Below, one piece after another: positions 1 to 7,699 of a stretch of DNA of 16,053 bases. The position numbers and the translations under genes are program-made. This DNA comes from Stagonosporopsis chrysanthemi (lineage: Eukaryota > Ascomycota > Dothideomycetes > Pleosporales > Didymellaceae). A model generated the notes under the pieces. That model made no database searches. It worked only from the letters and a program-made list of their open reading frames with translations, and was not told the DNA's origin. Each line of letters starts with the position of its first letter. Position 1 is the first letter of the stretch. The DNA lies in the NCBI GenBank assembly GCA_022560025.1, contig JAFISE010000348.1, positions 1 to 16,053 of the forward strand. The letters are read 5' to 3'.

Positions 1-2775
1 TGCACACTGCCAACGCGTACGCGACCAGATGCTCAAAATGCTCCCCTGCAACGCTGCTCTCTGCCATGGTCTTGATAATAGTCAGAAGAAAATTACGTCT
101 ATATGTTGTGCATCTTAATGTGTGATTTCTCTGAGGCCTTAAATTATTCTCTTACGCGCGTCTTTGCTTCTTGCTGCAGCCTGCTGCATTACCTTCCTTG
201 TCTGACACATTGAACAAAGCTGGACGCTTTGTGCAGGGCAGGTACGCGCAGAACCCAAGGAAATTGTGCCACTTGCGACTAACTATCTAATACTTAGCTC
301 TTCTAGCCTCTATAGCTCTAGGAGCCTCTTCTAGTCTGCGTGTGTATATAGACCCTGCTATCTACGTTGTGTAGCTTGCCTGATTGTTTAATGTCTTTTC
401 TTTAATGCTATAGTCCTGCTTAAATCTACTACTTTTAAAGTAAACGCGCAACATAGCAATAGCAACGTGTCTGTAGGAGGTAATATTTAGATAGGTTTGT
501 AGGTAAATTTGTGCCTTCTCTTTCAACGCATTAGACAGACAAGTACTAATCTAAGACGCATCGCCTTTTAACTACAGGAAAGGTAATTAAGATGCTTTAG
601 TTCCTAAAACTAGTAGATCTAGACTTTTCTAAAATAGCAAAATAAACTATAGATAGTAAACTACAAGCTTGCTAACTTCTCTAGAAAGATAGTAGTAGAT
701 AATCTTAGTAGACCTAATAATATTGTATCCTTTGTAGTATATAGTAACTGTGCTAACTAGTCTACTTTTAATAAAAATACTTTAATAGTGCCTATTTACT
801 ATATTGCAGTAACATAAGCTAAGAATCTCTGTGCTATAAGTAGGTTAGCCTGTAGTAATATAAACAAAGAGTAAGAAATACTTAAGAAATAATTTAATCT
901 TAGAAATATACTTTTTTACTACTATTACTTTCTAGAGAACTTTAGAGTCTTTCTTGTACAACTCTATAAACTTAGCTTATAGTATATTAGCTTTTAAGAC
1001 GTAATTAAGCATCTATCTTTTTTCTTCTAGTAAAATATCTTTGTTTTAAAGATCTTTACAGAAGCTTTAGCTCTTAGCACTTTTTATTAAGTTGTCTTTT
1101 AAGTTATATAGTTTAAATATAGAGATTATGTCTTCTTACTTTTTATTACTGTAGATTAAGAAGAGCTGCTTTAGCTTAGACTACACTAGCTCTACTTAGG
1201 TAGCAACAAATTTCTTAAAATTAGCTATGCTTAGCTTAAGCTGTTTATATATAAGGCGTTTATAGTTATTAGACTAGTAGATATAGCCTAGGCTTGTAGA
1301 GCTATTCTTAATCTTTTTACTATATACTTATAACTATAGTACCTAATTAAATAGTAACTAACTTCTATAGATTATAAAGCGCTTACGTATCTTATCTAAT
1401 ATATTTAATAGATACTTAATCTAGCCTTCTTCTACTATTAAGACTAATATTTAAATAACAAGTATCTATAATATCTTAATAAATACAAATAGGTACAATA
1501 TAAAGAAAGATGTGTTTTAAAAGATTTTTCTCTTAAGATCTACTCTTAATATAGTAAGAAACTCTATTACTATACTCTTAAAAAGGTCTCTTTTAAAAGT
1601 ATAGTTAAGTATAGAGATACAGAAGTAGAGACAAGCTTAGTTAAGCCTATCTTTTAATAATTATTGTACAGTGTTAAGACTATTCTTATTACTATCTCTT
1701 TTTTATTAACTTTGCTTTAGCTCTATAAGCTCTTTGCTAATAGCTATTATCTTATTAAGGTGTCTTAACTAGCAAGTAGTTAGACAGTAGGCTAGCTTAA
1801 TAGAATTCTTAGGCTGTATAGTATAGTATATAAAACAGATTAGCTTTTTAAAGACTTGCTTGTAACTTTAGTATATTAAGTTGCATAATTTAATTATTAG
1901 CAGCTAGTTAAATACTTACTTGTACTAGATAAAACTATTAATACACACTTAATTAAAGACGTTAACTTTATTATCTTGTATAGAAGTATATACCTGCTTA
2001 ATAATATAGTCTAGGCTGTCTAAGAACTTAATAAAGAAAAGCTCTAATACTAAGTTAGCAAAGCTTGTAAAGTAAGTAACTTTAATAAATAAGTGTCTGT
2101 AAAGATATTTTAGCTAGTACGTTATTTCTAGCTATAGTAAGACCTTAGTTAGCATAGTGTTGTCTAGAATCCTGTCTTTAAAAGCTGTTACTTCCTAATC
2201 TCTCTACTTTAGCACTTTGTTAATTTAAGCACATATATACTCTACCTTAGGTAGCTTTACAGCTATGTCTTAACAGCACAGCGTCTCTTCTTCTTCTACA
2301 ACTTTAGCTAGTACAATAACTATAAAGTATTAACTTTTGCAGCTTTGTACAAAGAAATATTAGTAGGATATATTCTTTTAGTTAGACATAGTTAGCGTAT
2401 TAACTTTAGATAAGCAACCTAGAGTATATTTATACTTAGTATACTGCCTTTAGTAGTATTTGTCTATATTCTGTTTTGCTAAACAAGTATAGTTATATAT
2501 TAAGTAGAACAAGCCTTTGTATATAAAGAAGTATAGCAGAGTAAGCAATCTTAGTTAAGAGAGTTAGAAATCTAGTAGATTAAGGTTAGTTAGACTTCTT
2601 AGTATAAGCTCTTTAATAAGCAGCAGCCTTGCTTTTTTTAATACCTTAACTTCTAAATAATTAGCATACTACTTTATAAAATGTATTAAGTAATATAAAA
2701 GCTTAATACCTATACTATATAAAATATATATCTATATTTAGTAATCTGCAAAGTAATAAAAAAAATCTATAGCAA
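1..2775 (-). pseudogene. RIP-mutated telomere-linked helicase-like gene, N-terminal part, cut by left window edge
   Basis: Read on the minus strand, one frame runs from about 2775 to base 1 with no frameshift: landmarks at plus positions 2468, 2114, 722 and 251 are all in the same phase. In protein order I see an OrsD-like zinc-finger region (about 2480-2760) in which expected Cys and His are mostly Tyr, a WLxxT-type segment (about 2090-2125, Trp now TAG), a long helical middle, the segment YYKGYN (about 722-740; family form HKGY) followed by the counterpart of KIIHRYLPREV, and WHNFLGF at about 252-272. From memory this order is that of fungal proteins joining an OrsD-type N-terminus to a RecQ helicase, the subtelomeric TLH family. 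The helicase motifs would lie beyond base 1 and are not seen. Dozens of TAG/TAA codons make it non-functional. Bases 1-290 are clearly less mutated. The N-terminal boundary is approximate. Family assignment rests on remembered motifs, not a search. Confidence 0.68.
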
Positions 2776-3240
2776 TATATAAAGTAGACTTAATATTTTT
2801 ATTTATTTTATAGCAGTAACTATGCAACTTTGCAGGTATTTAAAGCTAATAAATACTAAGATAAAAAGATATAGCTAGGTGCAATTCTTTCTATGTGTCT
2901 GTACTATAAGCTATTGTACTATTAAGAAGAGACTATATAGTAGGTATAATTAAAAGCTGTAAGTATTATCTTAGCAAAAGTCTAATACTATTACGTGCAT
3001 AATTATACAGTTTATAAACTAAGACTACTTCTATAACTATAAGAAGTTTATCTATACTAGATTGTACACAGTAGGTCTTATACTCTACTATAGTTGCGTA
3101 GAGTTTTAGTAAGGCAAAGCGTTAGTATTTATACAGAGACAGCTTTACACAAGTAAGTAAATTAGCACTTAAGAAACTAGAATAAGGGCTAAGTTGATTT
3201 AGCTATATAGCTCTAGGCTATCTACTAACTCTATGTCTAG
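2776..3240. other. AT-rich RIP-mutated stretch, no gene recognised
   Basis: This stretch lies between the start of the minus-strand helicase remnant and the plus-strand transposase tail. It shows the same depletion of TCA/TGA and CCA/TGG as its surroundings. Some plus-strand phases give short stop-free segments (around 3085-3180) that could be the upstream part of the transposase, but I could not match them to a domain or follow one frame through. It may also include the former promoter of the helicase gene. Confidence 0.4.
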
Positions 3241-3825
3241 TTTAAGCTAGTTTAATATAAAATAAATAAAGTAGAAAAAAAGCTTACTACTTATAAAAAA
3301 AAGCTTAAGTAAAAAAAAGTACTACTTCTATATATATAGTAGATAAAGTAGTAAAAAGGCATAGTTTAGTAGAGTCTTTTATATAAAGTAAAGGCTAATA
3401 TATATAATTATATAAATAAAGCCTACTAAGAGCAGTTAAAGATAGAAAAAGTAAGTAAATAAGAGCTTTAATAGACTTAAAAGCTACTATAAGTAAAGAA
3501 AAAAGAAGAGTAAAAGGTACAGCATATAATTAAAAAAAAAAAGTAAGTATAACTAAAAGCTATAAAGGCTGCTAAAGTAGCTAAATACTAGACTAAAAAG
3601 TAGTATTAGAAAGACACTTGCAACGCTTTAAAAAGTCAACTATTGCCTAAAATAAGCAAGTAAAAGGCTTTACAGCCTGCAGCACCTAGAAAGAAGTAAA
3701 ATTATAGTACTATAGGTAGTAGTAGTTAGCCTATTACTTATAAGCGTTCTTTAACCTTACTAAGTACACAGAGCTGCTACAGCTGCGCAATTTGTCTAAC
3801 TAAAAAGTTTGCTTATAGGAAGTAG
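3241..3825 (+). pseudogene. C-terminal tail of a pogo-like (DDE_1 class) transposase, RIP-mutated fragment
   Basis: A plus-strand frame in one phase can be followed from about 3241 to a TAG at 3823-3825, interrupted by many TAG/TAA. The last 100 codons or so are the informative part: a Lys/Gln/Ala-rich helical stretch, then a segment reading KDTCNALKSQ, then K*KALQPAAPRKK, a Ser-rich linker, and an end reading AICLTKKFAYRK. Fungal pogo-like transposases commonly end in this order: charged helix, a GKRKAS-type basic patch, a Ser/Pro linker and a final RGRxxxLPxKY-like motif. The catalytic DDE core is not visible upstream, so this is a 3' fragment or the core is mutated beyond my reading. It stops about 80 bp before the GC-rich island. 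Identification is by motif resemblance only; another Lys-rich repeat protein cannot be excluded. Confidence 0.45.
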
Positions 3826-3905
3826 TTGCATAGGCTTACTTAGCAATCTTACTAAAAATCTTGTAATAATAGCTATTGCGTGTGGCTTAATAACCTTATT
3901 TTTGT

Positions 3906-4101
3906 GATACTGCAAAAGGTGGTTGGGGTGCGCATTGGGTGACTGTGCACATCGGGTGGCCGAATACAGTAGGGTTGCGCAGCCTGATTTCTGCGAGCGC
4001 ACCTTTAAAACTCGCGCGGCTAAAAACCAAACTCCTCCTTCCTACATCACAGCGCTGCCACGCCTGATTTGTGTTCAGCTTCTGCTAAGAGCCTGCTTAG
4101 C
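3906..4101 (+). promoter_or_regulatory. Probable promoter and 5' leader of the 607-aa gene
   Basis: Base composition switches sharply from AT-rich to GC-rich at about 3905-3920. The segment starts with a G-rich run (3916-3957), a palindromic TGTGCACA at about 3946-3953, and two TGCGCA words further apart. A TATA-like TTTAAA at 4004-4009 is followed about 25 bp later by a pyrimidine tract, CTCCTCCTTCCTAC (4032-4045), a common layout around fungal transcription starts. An in-frame TAA at 4021-4023 limits upstream extension of the reading frame. Function is inferred from position and composition. Confidence 0.5.
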
Positions 4102-5925
4102 ATGCACTGGTCTACGGCGCTGTATCAGGCTGCTGATCGCTTTGATGGCGGTGATCGGAGCTTCCCCCTGTCCAGCGAGGCTGCTTTCGCCCGCAAGCAT
4201 GGCTACGAGCCGCCCAACGAAGACTACGAGAAGCTCTTCTTCTGCCAGGCTTCCATCTCGCGCTCGCAGCGCCATTCTGACACTGGCCCGCGCAGCGCAG
4301 GATGGCTGATACCCCACCCTGATGACGACAGCGTCTGCAAACCCGTCTTCATCGCCCACTCTGTCCTCTCGGCGATCTGGCTGCTGCGCGAGACGCTCGC
4401 AGACGATGCTCTCTCCAACGACGGCTGGGATAGCCTCGTCTGCGCGGCCCAATCGCTCGCGGAAGACGGCATGGTCGAGCCACCATCTGCGCAGAAGCCG
4501 TCGGCGCAGAAGCCGTCGGCGCAGAAGCCGTCGGCGCAGAGACCATCTCCCTCCCCCGTGCCTCGAGGCAAGAAACGGCTGGCGCCCTCTGGGCAAGAGC
4601 TGTCGTCGTCAAAGCGCGCTCGCAAAGAAGCAGGCGAAGCGTCTGCGGACAACCCTCCACCGTCAGAGCCGGCCACAGACGGCGATCAGCCAGGTGGCGA
4701 TCAGCAAGACGGTGGCCAGCAAGACGATGACCAGCCCGCAGAGGACCAGCCCGCCATCACCACGGTGACCAACCGCAACCGCGCCGCGGAGAGGCAGCGC
4801 AGGAAGGCTTACGAAGCGGCTCAGGTGGAGCGCGACCTCGATCTTGGTCTCGTGGCGCCAGACACCAAGGCCAACAACGACGAGCGCGGCGCCTACGCCG
4901 GCGTGCCAGCTGAAGACAAGGGCCTCATCTCCTGGCTCTTCAAGCAGGACGCTGTCGACAAGAAGAGGCAGAAGACGCCCTTCTACCACGCTGTCGACGC
5001 GCCCTATCTCCGCGCCCGTGACTTCCTGGCCAAGGCGCGCGCGCTCGGAAGCCCGTCGTCTCGCGAGCACGCTGCTTCCTTCCTGCAGATCTGGCGGAAG
5101 CAGGGCGATCTGTTTGGCGATGGCGCGTCTCCCGTCTTGTTCTCGCAGACGCAGCGTACGCGCTCGCTCGCGGCTGCATCCTCTCAGCCGAGCGGCGTGG
5201 ATGGCGCCTTCCGCTACGCCTGGGCGCGGTGCAGGACGTTTGAAGAGGTGGTCCAGTCCGTGCAGATCAAGTACAGGTGGGCGCAGGCGCTCCTGGGCAA
5301 GGCCATGACGCACAAGCTGGCGGAGCTCGAGCGCAGCGACAAGCTCCTCAGCAGGGACAAAAAGAGTCGGTTTGGCAAGGGCCCGCGCCGGAAGGAGGCC
5401 ATCGACTCCCTGCTGCTGTTGGTGAACCCGGACTCCCCCTCTAAGAAGGAGCGGGACGCCTTCCGAGACCGCATAAACAGGGCGCTCCGATGGTACAAGA
5501 TAGCTGACGGCCTGGGCTGGGGCGTGCTGCTGGTCATGCCTGAGGACGTGATACCCAAGACTTGGGTCGAGAAGAACATCCACTCTTGGGGCGTCGACGT
5601 CTTCATCGACCTGGTCAGGAGGGAGCGGCCAGACGTCTGCCTTGCAGCCAAGCAGTTCGACGAGTGGCTGGGCCAAGAGGGGATTGCAGGCGGCGACATC
5701 AAAGGGAAGAAGAGGCTGAGCATTGAGCTAGGCGCTCTGGGCACAACGAACGGGATAGAAGAGGTTAGCGACAGCGACAACAACAGCGACAATGATATTG
5801 AAGAGGATGACGGCGACGACAACAGGCGCATCAAGATTATGCAGTCGCAGATCCGCTCGAAGAGCGCGCCTGCTGCTCCCCTGCGCCAGACAACGCTGCC
5901 TGAGTTATTTAAAGCTGTAGAGTAG
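4102..5925 (+). CDS. Intact intronless gene, 607-aa protein of unknown function, probably nuclear
   Basis: I do not recognise this protein. I chose the ATG at 4102, with A at -3; the frame stays open upstream to a TAA at 4021 but has no other ATG there. Residues 1-128 look folded, with Trp and Cys. Residues 129-148 are four SAQKP/SAQRP units. Residues 155-175 carry two basic clusters (RGKKR and KRARK), a plausible bipartite nuclear signal. Residues 194-218 are an Asp/Gln-rich repeat. About 274-540 is a predominantly helical, probably conserved domain with many Trp/Arg (for example WLFKQDA, RYAWARCRTF, RALRWYKIADGLGWGVL). Residues 552-575 are strongly acidic with Ser, and the end is QTTLPELFKAVE. 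No signal peptide or membrane span is visible. Codons are GC-rich at third positions, CpA and CpG are intact and there are no internal stops, unlike everything around it. It could be a host gene that escaped RIP, a later arrival, or cargo of a mobile element; no terminal repeats flank it. Confidence 0.85.
   Translation: MHWSTALYQAADRFDGGDRSFPLSSEAAFARKHGYEPPNEDYEKLFFCQASISRSQRHSDTGPRSAGWLIPHPDDDSVCKPVFIAHSVLSAIWLLRETLADDALSNDGWDSLVCAAQSLAEDGMVEPPSAQKPSAQKPSAQKPSAQRPSPSPVPRGKKRLAPSGQELSSSKRARKEAGEASADNPPPSEPATDGDQPGGDQQDGGQQDDDQPAEDQPAITTVTNRNRAAERQRRKAYEAAQVERDLDLGLVAPDTKANNDERGAYAGVPAEDKGLISWLFKQDAVDKKRQKTPFYHAVDAPYLRARDFLAKARALGSPSSREHAASFLQIWRKQGDLFGDGASPVLFSQTQRTRSLAAASSQPSGVDGAFRYAWARCRTFEEVVQSVQIKYRWAQALLGKAMTHKLAELERSDKLLSRDKKSRFGKGPRRKEAIDSLLLLVNPDSPSKKERDAFRDRINRALRWYKIADGLGWGVLLVMPEDVIPKTWVEKNIHSWGVDVFIDLVRRERPDVCLAAKQFDEWLGQEGIAGGDIKGKKRLSIELGALGTTNGIEEVSDSDNNSDNDIEEDDGDDNRRIKIMQSQIRSKSAPAAPLRQTTLPELFKAVE
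4486..4545 (+). repeat. 15-bp in-frame minisatellite, four units
   Basis: Four tandem 15-bp units encode SAQKP, SAQKP, SAQKP and SAQRP (residues 129-148). Units 2 and 3 are identical, unit 1 differs by one base near its start and unit 4 in its last bases. Because the unit is a multiple of three, copy changes would alter linker length without shifting the frame. The repeat joins the N-terminal part to the basic and acidic linker and is probably unstructured. Confidence 0.95.
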
Positions 5926-6376
5926 TAACTGTAATACACCTCCATATCTTCTGCAGCACAACTTCTAAGCGTTAGTTAGTAGTATTGAGTTAGTTGCGTT
6001 GTGTTACTAGGTTGCTACGCGCAGTTGCAGTTAGTTGTGTGAGTTGAAGTTGAGAGAGTTTAGTGAGTCGAAGTTGAGAGAGTGTTATAAGTTGACAGCG
6101 CTAGCAGCTGGTCGATGTCTATATACTAGGCAGGCTGCCCTTTACTGCGCTTCCTCTTTGTTTAATATGCTTCTTTCCTTTTACTGCGCCCCTTCTTCTT
6201 TACTACATTCTCTACCTTTACTTAGCACTTTTACTACCTGTCTGTATTAAGCATTTTAGAAGGTACTAGCAGTTTTAAGCTAGTAGTGTTGCTGCAAACT
6301 TTGCCTCTGCTAATAAGCCCCTTAACTCTTACTAAGTAGGCTTCTAGCTGTACCTTCTAGAAGTCTAGCAAGAAGA
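5926..6376. other. 3' flank of the gene and transition back to AT-rich DNA
   Basis: After the stop codon composition drifts down and then falls to AT-rich at about 6115-6130. No clear polyadenylation signal of the AATAAA type is seen. A short open frame near 6035-6250 has no ATG start and no protein-like features, so I do not call it. The segment holds the direct repeat at 6039-6083; the first half of a short inverted pair, AGCCCCTT, lies at 6316-6323 and its partner at 6501-6508. Confidence 0.5.
6039..6083 (+). repeat. Two 21-bp direct repeats with 24-bp period
   Basis: The 21-bp sequences at 6039-6059 and 6063-6083 differ at one position (T versus C), separated by 3 bases. They lie about 115 bp after the stop codon of the 607-aa gene, just inside the GC-rich side of the boundary. 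The T/C difference is compatible with a single transition. No function is evident. Confidence 0.85.
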
Positions 6377-6537
6377 CTAGCTACAGCTGTAATAGCTGTA
6401 TTAAGCAAGGCTGCAGAGCTAGCATCCTTGCAGCTAGCTAGCTATAGCTACAATAGCTGCGCTAACTAAGAAGAGTAGAGCAGCTACTAGAGACTAATAA
6501 AAGGGGCTAGCTATAGCTGTAATAGCTGCGCTAGTTA
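6377..6537. repeat. Three dispersed copies of an AGCT-rich 22-32 bp motif
   Basis: Copies at 6377-6398, 6437-6468 and 6506-6537 share the core CTAGCTAYAGCT followed by two variable bases and AATAGCTG. Copies two and three match at 28 of 32 positions, and all four differences are AC versus GT pairs. Copy one matches copy three at 21 of 22 positions. Spacing is 61 and 69 bp. AGCCCCTT at 6316-6323 has its inverted partner at 6501-6508. This may be the end of a small repeat element, but no complete element can be delimited. Confidence 0.7.
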
Positions 6538-6539
6538 GC

Positions 6540-7699
6540 TAGCAGCGTAATATTATAAACTACACTTTTACTTTTACTACTACTTTTTTCTTCTTTATCT
6601 TTTTTTTTACTACTACTATAGCTTTACTAATACTTTTACTAGTGCCTACTTTTTTATTACTTTTTTAGTACCTACTTCTAAGTATAAGAATACTATAGTA
6701 GAAGTATTATAAGCTAGTAACTCTACTAGCTAATTAAAAGTTAGTAAGCTTTACTTAGCAGCTTTTAATTAGCTAGTAGCTTAGCTAGTACCTAGCCTTT
6801 CTATACCTAGCTAGTACAGCTACTGCTACTTATAAATAGTATAGATATACTACTACTTTTACTATACTACTTTTTAGACTACTTTCTAGCTTACTAAAAG
6901 ATGTCTATAATTATAAGTAGCTACTAAGATAGTAGTATACTCTTAGTAGCTATAGTATTAGTATAGGCTGCTTTTACTTTTTTCTTAGTAGTAACTCTCT
7001 ACTCTTATATAAACTCTACTATTAATAACTTTAGCTTATCTAAGCTTATACTTTAAATTCTCTCTTATACTTTAAGTAGAAGTAGTTACTTTTACCTCTA
7101 GACTAATAGCTACTTTTTTAGCTTATTACTCTTTTAGCTTCTATACTAACACCTTATACTCTTATCTATACTATAGATCTTAATTTTCTACTTTTTATAA
7201 GCTTTAATAAGCTAAAAAGTATTTTAAAAAGTTGTTTTTTTTAAGCTGTCTCTTTAAGTACTGTAGTACGCTCTATAGAGTAATCTTTGTAAAGTCTTTA
7301 GGTTACTAGCCTTAGTCTACTATATAGTTAGCGTAAAGTACTTAAAGACTATAAAGAACTATATAAGCTTTTTTAAAAAGCTTTGCTTTTAGCTAGTCTT
7401 TATAAACTTAATAAGTATATAGTCTAACAAGTATAGTAAGACCTAGTGTGTTAAGTAGAAGAGGTAAAAAAACTAGTCTAGCTACAGCTTAGCTCTTTAG
7501 TAGCCTAGTTCTGCTTTTAGAAAGCTGTGCGTCTTCTTTAGAATTTAGTAGAGTAGCTTTTAACTTTACTCTAACTTTTTTTTCTTATCTAGTAAGTAGA
7601 AGAAGTTAAGTAGATCTTCTATTTCTTTAAAAGCCTTTTTATTGCTTATAATAATATATAGTAGGCTAGATACTCTACTAGCAAGGAATATATTCTTAA
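6540..7699. other. AT-rich RIP-mutated DNA, possible C-terminal extension of the minus-strand remnant
   Basis: No gene can be called. On the minus strand several phases give low-complexity Lys/Ser/Arg-rich segments (for example near 6560-6620 and 7200-7600) that could be the tail of the coding remnant that starts near 10195. The minus-strand frame in phase with that remnant can be read here but has frequent stops, and other phases look as good or better in places, so a frameshift or an unrelated segment is possible. The stretch contains the perfect hairpin at 6723-6779. Confidence 0.35.
6723..6779. repeat. Perfect 18-bp inverted repeat with 21-nt loop
   Basis: The arm at 6723-6740 is the exact reverse complement of 6762-6779, separated by 6741-6761. 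Pairing does not extend to the next outer base. It lies in RIP-mutated AT-rich sequence. Independent mutation of both arms would have broken the match unless both were equally exhausted, so it may be a relic of a palindromic transposon end or a later event. Confidence 0.9.

Noticed and set aside
3796..4002. Short minus-strand open frame over the promoter boundary
   Set aside because: It crosses from mutated repeat into promoter, has low complexity and no recognisable domain.
4069..4101. Upstream start at the TTG at 4069, adding 11 residues
   Set aside because: A fungal nuclear gene is expected to start with ATG; the ATG at 4102 has a purine at -3.
4102..4200. Possible secreted effector in an AT-rich compartment
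   Set aside because: The N-terminus has no hydrophobic signal peptide, and the protein is large with nuclear-type basic clusters.
4768..4825. bZIP-like basic segment NRNRAAERQRRKAYE in the 607-aa protein
   Set aside because: Spacing does not meet the bZIP basic-region signature and no leucine zipper follows; it is only a charged helix.
4663..5676. Long open frame of 337 codons on the minus strand inside the 607-aa gene
   Set aside because: It is the antisense shadow of a GC-rich coding sequence: Val/Leu/Asp/Arg-rich, with no independent features and overlapping a better-supported gene.
6035..6250. Short open frame of 71 codons after the gene
   Set aside because: It begins with TTG, spans the GC-to-AT boundary and shows no protein-like features.
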